The notes beneath the pieces are model-generated. The model saw only the letters and a list, made by a program, of their open reading frames with translations, made no database searches and was not told the DNA's origin. This document shows, one piece after another, positions 6,869-7,070 of a DNA stretch of 7,070 bases. Origin of the DNA: Thermodesulfobacteriota bacterium (GTDB lineage: Bacteria > Desulfobacterota > Syntrophobacteria > BM002); the NCBI GenBank assembly GCA_947259475.1, contig CAMYLW010000206.1, positions 1 to 7,070 of the forward strand, written 5' to 3'. Position numbers and translations under genes: made by a program. How positions within the stretch are numbered: position 1 is the first letter of the stretch; the number at the start of each line of letters is the position of its first letter.

Positions 6869-6896
6869 GAGGACCTGTGTTGTGAAATGACCCCAT

Positions 6897-6926
6897 ATGG
6901 TAAACGGTAAACAGTGAACTTGACAA
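6897..6926 (-). promoter_or_regulatory. Candidate selB promoter inside heptamer DNA
   Basis: On the - strand, TTGTCA (6926 to 6921, 5/6 match) is followed after 18 bases by TACCAT (6902 to 6897, 4/6 match). Initiation near 6890 would leave a leader of about 37 bases before selB. Much of the spacer and -10 element consists of the GGTAAAC-type heptamers read backwards. Confidence 0.3.
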
Positions 6927-6984
6927 CCACGTGGCGATAACCGCTTACCGTGCACTGTTCACCACGGACTATGCGCTATGCTTT
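6899..6984. repeat. Two opposed heptamer arrays upstream of selB
   Basis: The left array reads GGTAAAC (6899-6905), GGTAAAC (6906-6912), AGTGAAC (6913-6919). The right array, 6936-6984, has seven units of 7 bases: GATAACC, GCTTACC, GTGCACT, GTTCACC, ACGGACT, ATGCGCT, ATGCTTT. Adjacent units there agree at 24 of 42 positions, against about a quarter by chance. The arrays are in opposite orientation: 6906-6919 matches the reverse complement of 6950-6963 at 12 of 14 positions, giving an inverted repeat with a 30-base loop. Confidence 0.65.
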
Positions 6985-7056
6985 CTCAACCTCTTTTATC
7001 ATATACGTAAAAAGCCCTGTAGCCAGAAGTGTCTCCGCTTTTGTACTAAGATCCAC

Positions 7057-7062
7057 TTGACA
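7057..7062 (+). promoter_or_regulatory. Isolated perfect -35 hexamer at the right edge
   Basis: TTGACA matches the -35 consensus fully, but the window ends 8 bases later, so no -10 element can be seen. If real, it would drive a + strand gene beyond the window, divergent from selB. Bases 6985-7056 hold no recognisable gene. Confidence 0.2.
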
Positions 7063-7070
7063 AACAGCAA

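Noticed and set aside
6854..6955. 34-residue N-terminal extension of SelB from an upstream ATG
   Set aside because: The extension lies in heptamer repeat DNA, and the conserved SelB N-terminus with its P-loop begins at the ATG at 6853, which has its own ribosome site.

Overview
The window looks like ordinary chromosomal DNA of an anaerobic or facultative Gram-negative bacterium that makes selenoproteins. Desulfobacterota (the former Deltaproteobacteria) is my best guess. It rests on the gene content (SelB, and a class 1B dihydroorotate dehydrogenase with its PyrK partner) and on the general look of the proteins. It is an inference, because no rRNA or other marker gene is present.

Layout: bases 1-94 are an unassigned edge with strong base-pairing potential. 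A near-consensus sigma-70 promoter (95-123) follows, then a small membrane-anchored protein of unknown function (217-639). After a 217-bp gap come four genes on the + strand: a metallo-beta-lactamase-fold hydrolase (857-1807), pgeF (1812-2633), pyrK (2688-3500) and, after a 234-bp gap, pyrD (3735-4688). On the - strand, convergent with them, is selB (4922-6853), with a candidate promoter and an untranslated stretch reaching the right edge.

How the genes work together: PyrK and PyrD together form the NAD+-linked dihydroorotate dehydrogenase of pyrimidine synthesis. PgeF is a housekeeping laccase-fold enzyme linked to peptidoglycan precursor quality. The MBL hydrolase lies only 4 bp from pgeF, so the two are probably co-transcribed, but its substrate is unknown. 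SelB delivers selenocysteyl-tRNA to recoded UGA codons; selA, selC and selD are not in the window.

The most unusual feature is in the spacers. Degenerate repeats with a 7-base period occur after pyrD, at the 3' end of selB and upstream of selB. The stop codons of both convergent genes lie inside repeat units, and the candidate selB promoter overlaps a heptamer array. A separate 9-base-period array lies between pyrK and pyrD. I found no CRISPR array, transposase, phage gene, tRNA or rRNA, and no evidence for a new multi-gene system.
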